From Dokdonella sp. (GTDB taxonomy: Bacteria > Pseudomonadota > Gammaproteobacteria > Xanthomonadales > Rhodanobacteraceae): a stretch of 64,000 nucleotides of DNA. Under the pieces are notes generated by a model that saw nothing but the letters and a program-made list of their open reading frames with translations, was not told the DNA's origin and ran no database searches. This document shows positions 9,030-17,822 of the stretch, one piece after another. Positions within the stretch are counted from its first letter, which is position 1; the number at the start of each line of letters is the position of its first letter. The position numbers and the translations under genes were made by a program. Location: assembly GCF_017744955.1 (NCBI RefSeq), contig NZ_JAGIAG010000009.1, positions 1 to 64,000 of the forward strand, read 5' to 3'.

Positions 9030-10112
9030 TCAGTGGCGCCCGTACTTCTCGCCGAGCCGGCGGTTGAGCGCCTTGGTCAGCACGCGCGATTCGCTCTTGC
9101 GGCGCAGCTGCGCCTCGAGCGTGTCGGCGGCCGCGGCGAGCTCGTCGCGCAGCTTCTGGTAGTTCTGCCAGCGCGCCGGATCGAGGCGGCCGTCGGCGAG
9201 CGCCGCCTGCACCGCGCAGCCCGGCTCGCTCATGTGCGTGCAGTCGCCGAAGCGGCAGCTTTGCGCGAGTTCGTCGATGTCGGCGAACTGGCCTTCGTCC
9301 AGCTCCTCTTCGCCCGTCAGCTTCAGCTCGCGCATGCCCGGCGTGTCGATCAGGCAGCCGCCGCTCGGCAGCGGCAGCAGCGCGCGATGCGTGGTGGTGT
9401 GGCGGCCGCGGCTGTCGTGCTCGCGCACGGCGCCGGTGGCCTGGCGCTCGTGGCCGAGCAGGGTATTGGTCAAGGTCGACTTGCCGGCGCCGGAGGAGCC
9501 GACCAGCACGGCGGTGCCGCCGGGGCCGAGCCAGCGCAGCAAGGGCGCGACGCTGTCGGCGGCTTTCGCGTTGACGGCGAAGATCTCGACCTCCACCGGC
9601 AGGCGCTGGCGCAGTTCGGCGCGCGTCGCCTCGGCGTCGTCGGTGCGATCGGCCTTGGTCAGCACGACCACCGGCGCGGCGCCGCTGCCCTGGATCAGCA
9701 GCAGGTAGCGCTCGATGCGCGCCGCGTTGAAGTCGCCGTCGAGGCCGACCAGCACGAACACCGCGTCGACGTTGGTGGCGATGATCTGGCGCTTGTGGTT
9801 CTCGCCGGCGGCGCCGCGCTTGAGCTCGGTGCGACGCGGCAGGATGCGCTCGATGGTCGGCGGCGAGCCCGGCGCGACGGCGACGAAATCGCCGACTGCC
9901 GGGCGCAGGGTCGGGTCGAGATCGCGCTTCAGGAACTTGGCCGCCGGCTGCGCGTTGAACATCGACTCGCCGTCGTGCAGCTGGTAGCCGGCACGGTGCT
10001 GGGCGACCACGCGGGCGAGGAACTGCGGCGGCGCGACGTCCGCTTCCGGCGACGGCGACGCGCGCCAGCCGATCCGGGCGAGGCGCTGTTCGTCGTCGGA
10101 GGTCGTCTGCAT
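9030..10112 (-). CDS. rsgA: Ribosome small-subunit maturation GTPase RsgA
   Basis: RsgA is a circularly permuted GTPase that helps late 30S maturation and release of RbfA. The 360-residue protein has an N-terminal OB-fold (about 30-100) and then GTPase motifs in permuted order: G4 VLTKAD, G5 VNA, G1 VGSSGAGKSTLTN, G2 HTTTHRA and G3 DTPGMREL. A C-terminal zinc-binding region follows (CRFGDCTHMSEPGCAV). Length and motif order match the family well. The start at 10112 gives an N-terminal extension of about 30 residues before the OB-fold. The gene is divergent from alaA with a 145-bp shared promoter region. Confidence 0.95.
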   Translation of the reverse strand: MQTTSDDEQRLARIGWRASPSPEADVAPPQFLARVVAQHRAGYQLHDGESMFNAQPAAKFLKRDLDPTLRPAVGDFVAVAPGSPPTIERILPRRTELKRGAAGENHKRQIIATNVDAVFVLVGLDGDFNAARIERYLLLIQGSGAAPVVVLTKADRTDDAEATRAELRQRLPVEVEIFAVNAKAADSVAPLLRWLGPGGTAVLVGSSGAGKSTLTNTLLGHERQATGAVREHDSRGRHTTTHRALLPLPSGGCLIDTPGMRELKLTGEEELDEGQFADIDELAQSCRFGDCTHMSEPGCAVQAALADGRLDPARWQNYQKLRDELAAAADTLEAQLRRKSESRVLTKALNRRLGEKYGRH

Positions 10113-10257
10113 CCGCGCGATTCTAGCGGCGATCCGCCCTCGCGCTGTCGCTTCGATGATGAATTGCCTGTCCGTGGCCGGATTGATGCACCGCCGCAGC
10201 GGCGCTGCTAGGATCGTCGATCAACCCGTTCCGGTCGGTCATCAGCAGGACGTTGCG

Positions 10258-11502
10258 ATGCAGAAGCAGACGGTGGCGGTCAGCGCCCGCCTCGATCAGG
10301 TGCGCTACGACATCCGCGGCCCCTTGAGCCGGCGCGCGCACGAACTGGAGGCCGAAGGCCGGCAGATCCTGCGCCTGAACATCGGCAACCCCGGCCTGTT
10401 CGGCTTCCGCGTGCCGCAGCATCTGCGCGACGCGATCGCGGAAAAACTGCCGCAGAGCGAAGCCTACTGCCACCAGCAGGGCCTGCTCGAAGCGCGCGAG
10501 GCGATCGCCGCGCAGCACCGCCGCCACGGCGCCGACGCCGCGGCCGAACGCGTCTTCCTCGGCAACGGCGTCAGCGAGTTGATCGGCCTGTCGTTGAGCG
10601 CCCTGCTCGATCCGGGCGACGAAGTGCTGGTGCCGGCGCCGGACTATCCGCTGTGGACCGCGGCGACGCGCCTGAATGGCGGCGTGCCGGTGCACTACCA
10701 GTGCCCGCCCGAGCGCCAGCACCTGCCCGATCCGGACGAGATCGCCGCCCTGGTCACGCCGCGCACGAAAGCGCTGGTGGTGATCAACCCGAACAATCCG
10801 ACCGGCGCGGTCTATCCGCGCGAGATCCTGCAGGCGCTGGTGGCGATCGCCGAGCGTCACGGCCTGGTCCTGCTCTGCGACGAGATCTACGACAGCGTGC
10901 TCTACGACGGCGCCCGGTTCGAGCCGCTGGCACCGCTCGCCTTTGATGTGCCGTGCATCAGCTACGGCGGTCTGTCGAAGGTGCACCTGGCCTGCGGCTA
11001 CCGCGTCGGCTGGCTGTCGGTCACCGGCGCCGAGCGCCGCATCAAGCCGCTGCTGCACGCGCTCGACCTGCTCGCGTCCTTGCGCCTGTGCAGCAACGTG
11101 CCGGCGCAGTGGGCGATCCGCCCGGCGCTCGAAGGACCCAACGAGATCGGCGCGCTGACCCAGCCGGGCGGCCGCCTGCACCAGGCGCGCGCGGCGATCC
11201 TGCGCGGCGTCGCGCAGAGCGAGTTCCTGCGGATGGTGACGCCGCACGCGGCGCTGTACGCGTTCCCGAGCGTCGACCCGGAGCGCCTGCCCGGCTTCGA
11301 CGACGAAGCGTTCGCGCTGAGCCTGCTCGAGCACGAAAGCATCATCCTGGTGCCCGGTTCGAGCTTCAACATCGCCACGCGCAACCACTTCCGCGTGACG
11401 ATGCTGCCGCAGCCGGCGGTGCTCGACACGGTGTTCGCGGCGATCGAACGCGAGCTGGTGCGCACCGCGGAGAAGGCCGGCGCGACGCGACGGGTGGCTT
11501 GA
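10258..11502 (+). CDS. alaA: AlaA-like PLP aminotransferase (glutamate-pyruvate type)
   Basis: The start is taken at the ATG at 10258, which has CAGGA about 8 nt upstream, giving 414 residues. This is a fold-type I class I/II aminotransferase. Visible features are the N-terminal RYDIRGPL..A..LE..G..ILRLNIGNPG block typical of AlaA/YfbQ, the NPNNPTG cofactor loop, DEIYD, and the PLP lysine in GGLSK, followed by GYRVGW. The C-terminal Arg that binds carboxylate is in HFRVTMLP. AlaA interconverts alanine and 2-oxoglutarate with pyruvate and glutamate in the cytosol. The AlaA assignment over other aspartate-family transaminases rests on recalled motif similarity. Confidence 0.83.
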   Translation: MQKQTVAVSARLDQVRYDIRGPLSRRAHELEAEGRQILRLNIGNPGLFGFRVPQHLRDAIAEKLPQSEAYCHQQGLLEAREAIAAQHRRHGADAAAERVFLGNGVSELIGLSLSALLDPGDEVLVPAPDYPLWTAATRLNGGVPVHYQCPPERQHLPDPDEIAALVTPRTKALVVINPNNPTGAVYPREILQALVAIAERHGLVLLCDEIYDSVLYDGARFEPLAPLAFDVPCISYGGLSKVHLACGYRVGWLSVTGAERRIKPLLHALDLLASLRLCSNVPAQWAIRPALEGPNEIGALTQPGGRLHQARAAILRGVAQSEFLRMVTPHAALYAFPSVDPERLPGFDDEAFALSLLEHESIILVPGSSFNIATRNHFRVTMLPQPAVLDTVFAAIERELVRTAEKAGATRRVA

Positions 11503-11564
11503 CGCTTCCTCGCTCGCTGGCCGCCTTTTGCCGGCTCTCAGGTTCCTCGAAGCACTTCACCCGC

Positions 11565-11595
11565 CGTCGCTCCCGCGAAAGCGGGAATCCGTCAT
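11565..11595. repeat. Short palindromic intergenic repeat (CCCGCGAAAGCGGG type)
   Basis: CGTCGCTCCCGCGAAAGCGGGAATCC contains the hairpin TCCCGCGAAAGCGGGA. Similar CCCGCGnnnGCGGG units recur in intergenic DNA of many Xanthomonadales and Burkholderiales. A related hairpin lies at 44007-44024. The rest of 11503-11725 contains no gene I can support. Confidence 0.5.
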
Positions 11596-11725
11596 GTTCT
11601 CGATTTCGCCGGGAGATCCACGTGGACCCCCGCCTCGCGGAGATGACGCAGCGTTGCGCGGCTATCTTCAAGATCGCTGAGGCTCGCCGTCCCACGCTCT
11701 CGGCACGCGTCTTCCGACGCAGCAC

Positions 11726-11758
11726 AAAAAAAAAGCATCCCGGCCTGGACCGGGATGC
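11726..11758 (-). terminator. Strong Rho-independent terminator ending the sortase operon
   Basis: On the minus strand GCATCCCGG-tccagg-CCGGGATGC forms a 9-bp stem (11758-11735), followed by nine T residues (11734-11726). It lies 28 bp after the stop of the 64-residue gene, the last gene of the leftward sortase operon. Confidence 0.92.
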
Positions 11759-11786
11759 AGCAAACACCTACTCGCTCGACGCTTCC

Positions 11787-11981
11787 TCAGATCACCAGCC
11801 ACTCCGGATCGTCGAGATCGTCGTCATGCACCGGCTTGCGCTCCTCCGCCAGCACGCTCGGCGCGACCTGCGCCTCGCCGCCGAGCCAGAACGAATCGCC
11901 GAGATCGTCGAAGGCCGCATCGCGGCGGAACGGCGCGCGTGTCGTCGCGGCACGGAAGATGTCGAAGAGGTGGGCATTCAT
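11787..11981 (-). CDS. 64-residue acidic protein in the sortase operon, unknown
   Basis: This small gene has a textbook ribosome site (AAGGAG 7 nt before the ATG at 11981). It starts 11 bp after the stop of the 43-residue gene and ends 28 bp before a strong terminator. The protein begins MNAHLFDIFRAATTRAPFRR and ends with the acidic tail VHDDDLDDPEWLVI. It has no signal peptide or membrane segment, so it is probably cytosolic or peripherally bound. I recognise no family. Its place in the same transcript as the target protein and sortase suggests an accessory role in that system, but this is inference. Confidence 0.7.
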   Translation of the reverse strand: MNAHLFDIFRAATTRAPFRRDAAFDDLGDSFWLGGEAQVAPSVLAEERKPVHDDDLDDPEWLVI

Positions 11982-11992
11982 GGCGGGCTCCT

Positions 11993-12124
11993 TCACGGTT
12001 GAATCGCGGCAATCAGGCCGAGCAGCAGGGCGGTCAGCGCGAACACGACGCGCATCGGTTCGCGCGTGTGCAATTCGGCGTTCGCATCGAGGCGGGCATC
12101 GGGGTCGGGACGGTCGGTGTTCAT
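11993..12124 (-). CDS. 43-residue single-span membrane peptide in the sortase operon
   Basis: An ATG at 12124 with GAGGA 6 nt upstream opens a 43-codon frame ending in TGA at 11995-11993. The peptide has a polar, acidic N-terminal half (MNTDRPDPDARLDANAELH). One hydrophobic segment then runs nearly to the end (VVFALTALLLGLIAAI), so it is probably a type II single-pass inner-membrane peptide. It lies 32 bp after the sortase stop and 11 bp before the next start, so the four genes form one tight operon. It is too short for routine gene calling. The function is unknown; a membrane partner of the sortase is a reasonable guess. Confidence 0.68.
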   Translation of the reverse strand: MNTDRPDPDARLDANAELHTREPMRVVFALTALLLGLIAAIQP

Positions 12125-12156
12125 CGCAATCCTCATCGGGGTGGTGCGATGCCATT

Positions 12157-12825
12157 TCAGCGCGCGGCGATGGCCGCCATGCGCGACGACGGAGCCGATT
12201 CGACGACCGCTGATGACAATTCGCTGACGTCGTCGTCGGCGACCGCGCTGACCACGTAGCGCAGCGGCCCGCCCGGCACGATCGCGTCGAACGGATAGCA
12301 GGTGACCAGCACCAGACCGTCGCCGCCGGCGGGCAGCGCGGCGAGTCCGTCGCGGCTGTCGACGACGCGCAGGTCGCTGACGCGATAGCGGCGCGAGCCG
12401 CGCACGCCATCGAGCGCGAGGCGATCGCCTTGCCGCAGGTCGCGCAGGAAGCCGAAATGCGTGTCGCGATGCGCGCTGATCATCACCACACCGTGCGTGC
12501 CGGGCCGCGCGCTGGCCGGCGCCCAGCCGGGGCCGAACGCGAGCGTGCGGCCCGAGTCGCCGTCGAGCACGATGCGGTCGATGCCGAGCCGGGCCGCGCG
12601 CAGGCGCGCGACCGGCGCGGTGTCAGCCCACGGCCACGGCCGCGGCGCCGTTCCCTGTTGCTGCGCTCGATGCCAGGCGCGTTCGAGCAGCACCTGCGCG
12701 AGCTGCGCCTTCGCGTGCAGGTAACCGGCATGGCCGAGCGGCAGCGCCGCGAGGACGGCGAGTGCACAGGCGAGCCGGCGCGCGCCGCGCGGCCCGACCA
12801 GCGGCGCGCGCCGATTCGCCGTCAC
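12157..12825 (-). CDS. Class GN sortase of the proteobacterial dedicated sortase system
   Basis: This is a transpeptidase of the sortase superfamily, rare in Gram-negative bacteria. The GTG at 12825 overlaps the TGA of the target gene (GTGA), implying coupled translation and a product of 222 residues. An N-terminal membrane anchor (ACALAVLAALPLGHAGYL) is followed by the catalytic domain. The His is in ISAHRDTHFGFL, the Cys in LVLVTCYPF and the Arg in GGPLRYVVS. These are the three sortase catalytic residues in the right order. The enzyme is expected to act on the periplasmic face of the inner membrane on the C-terminal signal of the adjacent VIT/VWA protein. Confidence 0.92.
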   Translation of the reverse strand: MTANRRAPLVGPRGARRLACALAVLAALPLGHAGYLHAKAQLAQVLLERAWHRAQQQGTAPRPWPWADTAPVARLRAARLGIDRIVLDGDSGRTLAFGPGWAPASARPGTHGVVMISAHRDTHFGFLRDLRQGDRLALDGVRGSRRYRVSDLRVVDSRDGLAALPAGGDGLVLVTCYPFDAIVPGGPLRYVVSAVADDDVSELSSAVVESAPSSRMAAIAAR

Positions 12826-14774
12826 GCCAGTTCTCCGAGCCGGCGCGGCCGGCGCGCCACCGTGGCGCATGCGCCGGCCAGCGCGAGCAGGACGAGGCCG
12901 GACAGGATTTCCAACGGCGCCGGCGTCGCCGTCGCGGCGAAGCCGAGGCTGCCTTCGGGCATGCCGTTGGCGATGCGCACCGACTTCACCTCCGCGTCCG
13001 CCGGCGCCGACGGCGTGCGCTCGACCGCGATCAGGCTGGTGTACGGCGTGACGATGTGATGCTCCAGCGCGAGCTGGACGATCGCCGCGCGCATCGCCTC
13101 GACGTCCTCGCCGCGTTCGAGCCGGCGTTGCAGTTCGTCGGCCTTGCGCTGCGCCCACAGGCGCGCGATGCCGGACGCGGGCGTCGCGCGATCCAGCGAC
13201 AGCGAAGCACTCCACGGCGCGTCCACGCTGGCACCGGAGGCTTTCAGCTCGCCGTGCGCGGCGCCGAGTCGCGCGACCACCAGCAGCGGCTCGCCGGCGT
13301 AGAGGTCGGGCAGCTGCTGCGGATAGCTCTCCGCCGCGGCCGGCCAGGCCAGCGCGAGATCGCGCAGCGCCGGACGGTCGAGCTTGGCGAACAGTTCGCG
13401 CATGCGCTCGCCGACCTCCTCGAGCCGGCGCACGACCACCGAACTGCCGCGTCCCAGCCGCGCCGCGCGCTCGATGAAGTGCGCATTCGGGGCGCTGCCG
13501 ATGCCGACCGCGAACAGGCGCGAATCGCCGAGCCCGCGTTCGAGCGCGTCGTACAGGCCGTTGGCGTCGTCGACCGCGCCGTCGGTGGCGAACACGACCT
13601 GGCGCACGTAGCCGGGGTGCGCCTGCGCGGCGAGCGCGCGCTGCAATGCCAGCCCCATCTCGGTGCCGCCGGTCGCCTGCAGCCGGGCGACCCATTCGCG
13701 CGCCAGCCGCACGTCGCCCGGCGTCGCCGCGACGGCGGCGTCGAACAGCGGCTCGACCACCGAATTGAACTGGATCACGTTGAAGCGGTCGCTCGGTCGC
13801 AGCGACTGCAAGGCCAGGTCGAGCGCGGCCTTGGCCTGCTCGATCGAGCCGCCTTCCATCGAGCCGGACGTGTCGATCACCAGGATCAGTTCGCGCGGCA
13901 GCGGATTGGGCAGCTGCGTCGGCGGCAGCAGCATCGCCATCGCGTACGCCTCGCCGTTCCACGGCTCGACCAGCACGCTCGAGGTCGGCATCGCGCCGAG
14001 CAGCGGCGTCCATTCGAGCACGAAGTCGCGATCGGCCGGCACCGCGCCGTCGGCGAACTCGATCTGCCGGCGCGAGCCGGAACCGCTCGTCTTCAGCGCA
14101 TGCGTCGGGCTGTCGATGCCCGCCAGCGCGACGCCGGCGTCGAGCGCGACGTTCACGCGCACCGTCGGCGCGGCGACCGCGTGCACGTCGTCGGTACTGG
14201 CATGGCCGGCGCCGGCGTCCGCGTTCGGCGCGCCCGGCTCGAAGCGCGGCGTGTAGGTGAGCGGCAGGGCCAGCGAGAAACGTCCGTCGCGATAGGCGAT
14301 CGGCTGCCACCAGCGCAGCTCGACCTCGATCGCCTCGCCGGGGCCGATGTTCGCCACCGCGGTGCGGAACAGCTGCGCGCGCGAGGTTTCCACCAGACTC
14401 GCGCGGCGGCCGCTGGCGGCCGCTTCGACGAACTCGGCGCGCGCCTGCTCCTTCTCGCGGATCTCGCCGACGATGGTGCGTCCGCCGACACGCAGTTCCA
14501 TGTCGTGCACGGCGGCGCCTTCCGGCAGCGGCAGCAGATAGGTCGCGTCGATCCAGCCGTCGCTGCGGTTGACGAAACGCTGGCGGATGCGTGCCTCGGC
14601 GACGAGGCCGCCGATCGCGTAGTCGATCTCGCTGTCGAGTGCGGCGAGGTCGAACTCCGCGCCGTGCGCATCGCGCGCGCTGACCGCGCCGAAGCCGCTT
14701 TCCTGCGCGAAGGCGCTGCCCGCGACGAACGCGGCGAGCAGCCATGCTGCAAAAATTCCGTGCCATGTACGCAT
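12822..14774 (-). CDS. VIT/VWA-domain sortase target protein (dedicated sortase system)
   Basis: The start is the ATG at 14774, preceded by GGGAGAAACGAC, giving 650 residues. A signal peptide (FAAWLLAAFVAGSAFAQ) is followed by a VIT domain at about 45-175. A von Willebrand A domain starts at about 294 with the metal-binding MIDAS motif DTSGS at 301-305. The C-terminus has the tripartite sortase layout: a motif region, a hydrophobic span at about 621-640 and basic residues (RRPRR). The motif itself is odd. At the place of LPxTA(T) known from this family it reads FAATAT (612-617), without Leu-Pro. The protein is expected to be exported and anchored or processed by the neighbouring sortase. Confidence 0.9.
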   Translation of the reverse strand: MRTWHGIFAAWLLAAFVAGSAFAQESGFGAVSARDAHGAEFDLAALDSEIDYAIGGLVAEARIRQRFVNRSDGWIDATYLLPLPEGAAVHDMELRVGGRTIVGEIREKEQARAEFVEAAASGRRASLVETSRAQLFRTAVANIGPGEAIEVELRWWQPIAYRDGRFSLALPLTYTPRFEPGAPNADAGAGHASTDDVHAVAAPTVRVNVALDAGVALAGIDSPTHALKTSGSGSRRQIEFADGAVPADRDFVLEWTPLLGAMPTSSVLVEPWNGEAYAMAMLLPPTQLPNPLPRELILVIDTSGSMEGGSIEQAKAALDLALQSLRPSDRFNVIQFNSVVEPLFDAAVAATPGDVRLAREWVARLQATGGTEMGLALQRALAAQAHPGYVRQVVFATDGAVDDANGLYDALERGLGDSRLFAVGIGSAPNAHFIERAARLGRGSSVVVRRLEEVGERMRELFAKLDRPALRDLALAWPAAAESYPQQLPDLYAGEPLLVVARLGAAHGELKASGASVDAPWSASLSLDRATPASGIARLWAQRKADELQRRLERGEDVEAMRAAIVQLALEHHIVTPYTSLIAVERTPSAPADAEVKSVRIANGMPEGSLGFAATATPAPLEILSGLVLLALAGACATVARRPRRLGELA

Positions 14775-14946
14775 GTCGTTTCTCCCGATGACGGCAGCGC
14801 TATTGCAGGATGCGGCCAAGCGCGGCCGGCGTCGGCGCGCGGGCGGCGCGCTGATGGTTTGTGGCGAATCGCGGGCAGACGCGCCGCGGCCGTTGCGCCC
14901 TGCGACGGCGCCTGCGAAGCTGGCGCGCAACTTCACGGAGCCGTTC

Positions 14947-15636
14947 ATGCCACGCCACATCGCGATCGTCGAAGACGAACCCCTGATCCGCGCCAACTAC
15001 TCCGAGGCGCTGACGCGGCTCGGCTACGAAGTGCGCGGCTACGCCTCGCGCGGCGAAGCGGAAAGCGCGTTCGCGCAGCGCCTGCCGGAGCTGGTGATCA
15101 TCGACGTCGGCCTCGGCGACGAACCGGAAGGCGGCTTCGAGCTGTGCCGCAGCCTGCGCGCGAAGTCGGCGACCTTGCCGATCCTGTTCCTGACCGCGCG
15201 CGACTCCGACTTCGACGTGATCTCCGGCCTGCGCCTGGGCGCCGACGACTACCTCGCCAAGGACATCTCGCTGCACCAGCTCGCCGCGCGCATCAATGCG
15301 CTGTTCCGCCGCATGGAGGCGCTGAAGAAACCCGCCGCCGCCGACAGCGTGACCGCGCAGGGCCCGCTCAAGCTCGAAACCGAACGCATGCGCGTGACCT
15401 GGAACGAGATCGACGTGCCGCTGACGGTGACCGAGTTCTGGATGGTGCACACGCTGGTGCGCTTCCCCGGCCACGTGAAGAGCCGCGACCAGCTGATGCG
15501 CGACGCGCAAGTCGTCGTCGACGACGCGACGATCACCTCGCACATCAAGCGCATCCGCAAGAAGTTCCTCGCCATCGATCCGGCCTTCGACGCGATCGAC
15601 ACGGTGCATGGGGCCGGGTATCGGTGGAAGAGTTGA
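14947..15636 (+). CDS. Response regulator of the dedicated sortase system (OmpR-type)
   Basis: The ATG at 14947 has ACGGAG 7 nt upstream and gives 229 residues. The receiver domain covers residues 4-120, with acidic pocket E9-D10, phospho-acceptor D53 in VIIDVG, T83 and K105. A C-terminal winged helix (about 130-228; VTEFWMVHTLVRFPGHVKSR, and HIKRIRKKF in the recognition helix) is of the OmpR/PhoB kind. It is divergent from the sortase target gene with 172 bp between, and is followed by a histidine kinase, matching the known pairing of a dedicated response regulator and kinase with this sortase type. It probably controls the divergent target-sortase operon. Confidence 0.9.
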   Translation: MPRHIAIVEDEPLIRANYSEALTRLGYEVRGYASRGEAESAFAQRLPELVIIDVGLGDEPEGGFELCRSLRAKSATLPILFLTARDSDFDVISGLRLGADDYLAKDISLHQLAARINALFRRMEALKKPAAADSVTAQGPLKLETERMRVTWNEIDVPLTVTEFWMVHTLVRFPGHVKSRDQLMRDAQVVVDDATITSHIKRIRKKFLAIDPAFDAIDTVHGAGYRWKS

Positions 15637-15655
15637 TTGATGGTGATTTGTAATT

Positions 15656-15777
15656 GTGATTCGTGATTGGTGATTCGGAAGAGCGGAGCCTGGTGGGCGT
15701 GATCCCTGCGGGCGCCGTCTCACGTAGGATCTTTGTCAGCAGCTTTTACTAATCACGAATCACCAATCACGAATCAC
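15656..15777. repeat. Inverted GTGATT-type intergenic repeat
   Basis: The left arm, GTGATTCGTGATTGGTGATTCG (15656-15677), pairs with AATCACCAATCACGAATCAC in the right arm (15751-15777). Each arm is itself built of tandem GTGATTnG units. It sits between the response-regulator stop and the kinase start. A second copy lies after speD at 45878-45958. Such units commonly act as mRNA stabilisers or attenuators between genes. Confidence 0.7.
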
Positions 15778-15785
15778 CGCCCTCA

Positions 15786-17822
15786 ATGTCCCTCCGCTTC
15801 AAACTCCTGCTCGTCGCCCTGTCGACACTGGCCCTGCCCTGGGCCGGCTGGCAGTTCGTGCGGCAGGCCGAGTCGCTGATGCGCCAGGGCCAGGAGCAGG
15901 CGCTGCTCGCCGCCGCCGGCATGCTGGCGAAGGCGCTGGAGGCGCGGCGCGTCGAGCTGCCGCCGGCGGGACCGGTGCTGTACGTGCAGCGCGCCGACGA
16001 GCCGATCATCGTCGACGGCTACGCCGACGACTGGTCCGCGCTGCGTCCGTACGCGCAGGCGCTGGGTCCGCGCGGCGACCCGCAGAAGCTGCGCGTGCTG
16101 CTGGCGCGCCAGGGCGGCGACCTGTATCTGCTGGCCGAAGTGCGCGACGCCACGCGCGCGCGCGCCGATGCGCGCGATCCGCGCGTGTCGATCAGCGACT
16201 ACGTCGATCTCGGCCTGACCCAGGACGGCGAGACGCGCCGCTACCGCCTCGCCAGCGCCGCGCCCGGCGGCTTCGACGCGCCGGCCGACGGCGGCGGCGG
16301 CGCGCTGCCCGACCATCTCGCCGGAGCGTGGCAGGAAGACGGCTCCGGCTATCGCATCGAACTGAAGCTGCCGCGCGGCGTGCGGCCGCAGCGCATCGGC
16401 CTGGTCGTGCACGACTCGGCCGTCGCCGGCGGCGACGCCGCCGAGGCGCGCTCCCTGCTCGACTACGACGAGGACGCCGCGCGCGCGCTGCGGCCACTGG
16501 TGCCCGAGCACGCGCGGGCGCGCCTGATCGCCGCCGACGGCTGGCTGCTCGCCGACGCCGGCCGGCTCGACGCGCCGGCGAGCCTGCGCGGCGAGAAGGT
16601 CAGCGCGTTCGCCGGCTGGGTGTACCGCAACCTGATCGCGCCCACGCTCGGCGGTTCGCGCGAACTGGACGGCGACGCGCCGCGGATCGACGCCGCCGAG
16701 GTCTGGCAGGCGCTGTCCGGCGTGCCGGCGACGAGCTGGCGCAGCGCTTCCACCGACGTCGTCGTGCTGACCGCGGCGGTGCCGCTCGGCGGCGCCGACG
16801 GCACGCGCGGCGCGCTGGTGCTCGAGCAGGCCACGCGCGCGCTGCCGCAGGCGGTGGATCGCGCCGTGTCCGCGCTGAGTTCGATCGCCTTCGCGGTGGC
16901 GGCGCTCTTCATCATCGTGACGGCGTTCGGAATCGGCATCCTGGTCGCGCGCATCCGCCGCCTGCGCGCCGCGGTCGAGCGGCTGGCCAAGCCCGATTCG
17001 CGCATCGACAGCCAATCGCTGCCCCTGCTCGAGGACCGCGACGAACTCGGCGACCTCGCGCGCAGCTTCCGCAAGCTGCTCGACGAGGTGGCGGCCTACA
17101 CCGACTACCTGCGCACGCTGGCCTCGAAACTGTCGCACGAGCTGAACACGCCGCTGGCGATCGTGAAGTCCTCGCTCGACAACCTCGAGCATCAGGCGCT
17201 GCCGGCCGACGCGCGCTCGTATCTTTCCCGCGCGCGCGACGGCGCCGATCGCCTCGGCGCGATCGTGCGCGCGATGAGCGAGGCGAACCGCATCGAGCGC
17301 GCGATCGCCGCGGCCGAGGCGGAGGACTTCGACTTGCGCGCGGTGGTCGCCGGCTGCGCCGAGAGCTATCGCGCGCTGGCCGCGCCGCGCGCGCTGCGCC
17401 TGCAGCTGCCGTCCACGCCGGCGCCATTCCACGGCGCGCCGGAGCTGATCGCGCAGGCGCTCGACAAGCTGTTCGACAACGCCTGCTCGTTCACGCCGGC
17501 CGACGGCTGGATCGCGCTGTCGCTGTCGCGCAGCGAGGACGGTGCGACGACGACGATCCGCCTCGCCAATTCCGGACCGCTGCTGCCGGCGACGATGCAG
17601 GAGCGCCTGTTCGATTCACTGGTGTCGGTGCGCGAGCGCGCCTCGCGTGCAGGCGAGGCGCCGCATCTGGGCCTCGGCCTGTACGTCGTGCGCCTGGTCG
17701 CCGAACTGCATCGCGGCAGCGCCGCCGCCGGCAACCTCGCCGACGGCGGCGGCGTCGAGTTCAGCCTGATCATGCAGGGCATGCCGCGACGGCGGCTGTC
17801 GGAGGGCGGTAGCGATGCGTAG
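15786..17822 (+). CDS. Sensor histidine kinase of the dedicated sortase system
   Basis: The 678-residue kinase has transmembrane segments at about 6-22 and 366-388, placing residues 23-365 in the periplasm. That sensor part contains PIIVDGYADDWSAL at 73-86, followed by beta-rich sequence (LLARQGGDLYLLAEV). This resembles the carbohydrate-binding CBM9 pattern (VDGxxxDW...), so the ligand may be a glycan. HAMP-like and DHp regions follow, with the phospho-accepting H451 in SKLSHELNTPLAIVKSSL. The ATPase domain shows the N box (DKLFDNACSF) and G box (LGLGLYVVR). It overlaps the next gene by 8 bp. It is the expected partner of the regulator at 14947. Confidence 0.9.
   Translation: MSLRFKLLLVALSTLALPWAGWQFVRQAESLMRQGQEQALLAAAGMLAKALEARRVELPPAGPVLYVQRADEPIIVDGYADDWSALRPYAQALGPRGDPQKLRVLLARQGGDLYLLAEVRDATRARADARDPRVSISDYVDLGLTQDGETRRYRLASAAPGGFDAPADGGGGALPDHLAGAWQEDGSGYRIELKLPRGVRPQRIGLVVHDSAVAGGDAAEARSLLDYDEDAARALRPLVPEHARARLIAADGWLLADAGRLDAPASLRGEKVSAFAGWVYRNLIAPTLGGSRELDGDAPRIDAAEVWQALSGVPATSWRSASTDVVVLTAAVPLGGADGTRGALVLEQATRALPQAVDRAVSALSSIAFAVAALFIIVTAFGIGILVARIRRLRAAVERLAKPDSRIDSQSLPLLEDRDELGDLARSFRKLLDEVAAYTDYLRTLASKLSHELNTPLAIVKSSLDNLEHQALPADARSYLSRARDGADRLGAIVRAMSEANRIERAIAAAEAEDFDLRAVVAGCAESYRALAAPRALRLQLPSTPAPFHGAPELIAQALDKLFDNACSFTPADGWIALSLSRSEDGATTTIRLANSGPLLPATMQERLFDSLVSVRERASRAGEAPHLGLGLYVVRLVAELHRGSAAAGNLADGGGVEFSLIMQGMPRRRLSEGGSDA

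Noticed and set aside
12826..14766. Arg-rich extension of the sortase frame upstream
   Set aside because: It overlaps the motif-rich VIT/VWA gene in another frame. The sortase begins at the GTG coupled to the target stop.
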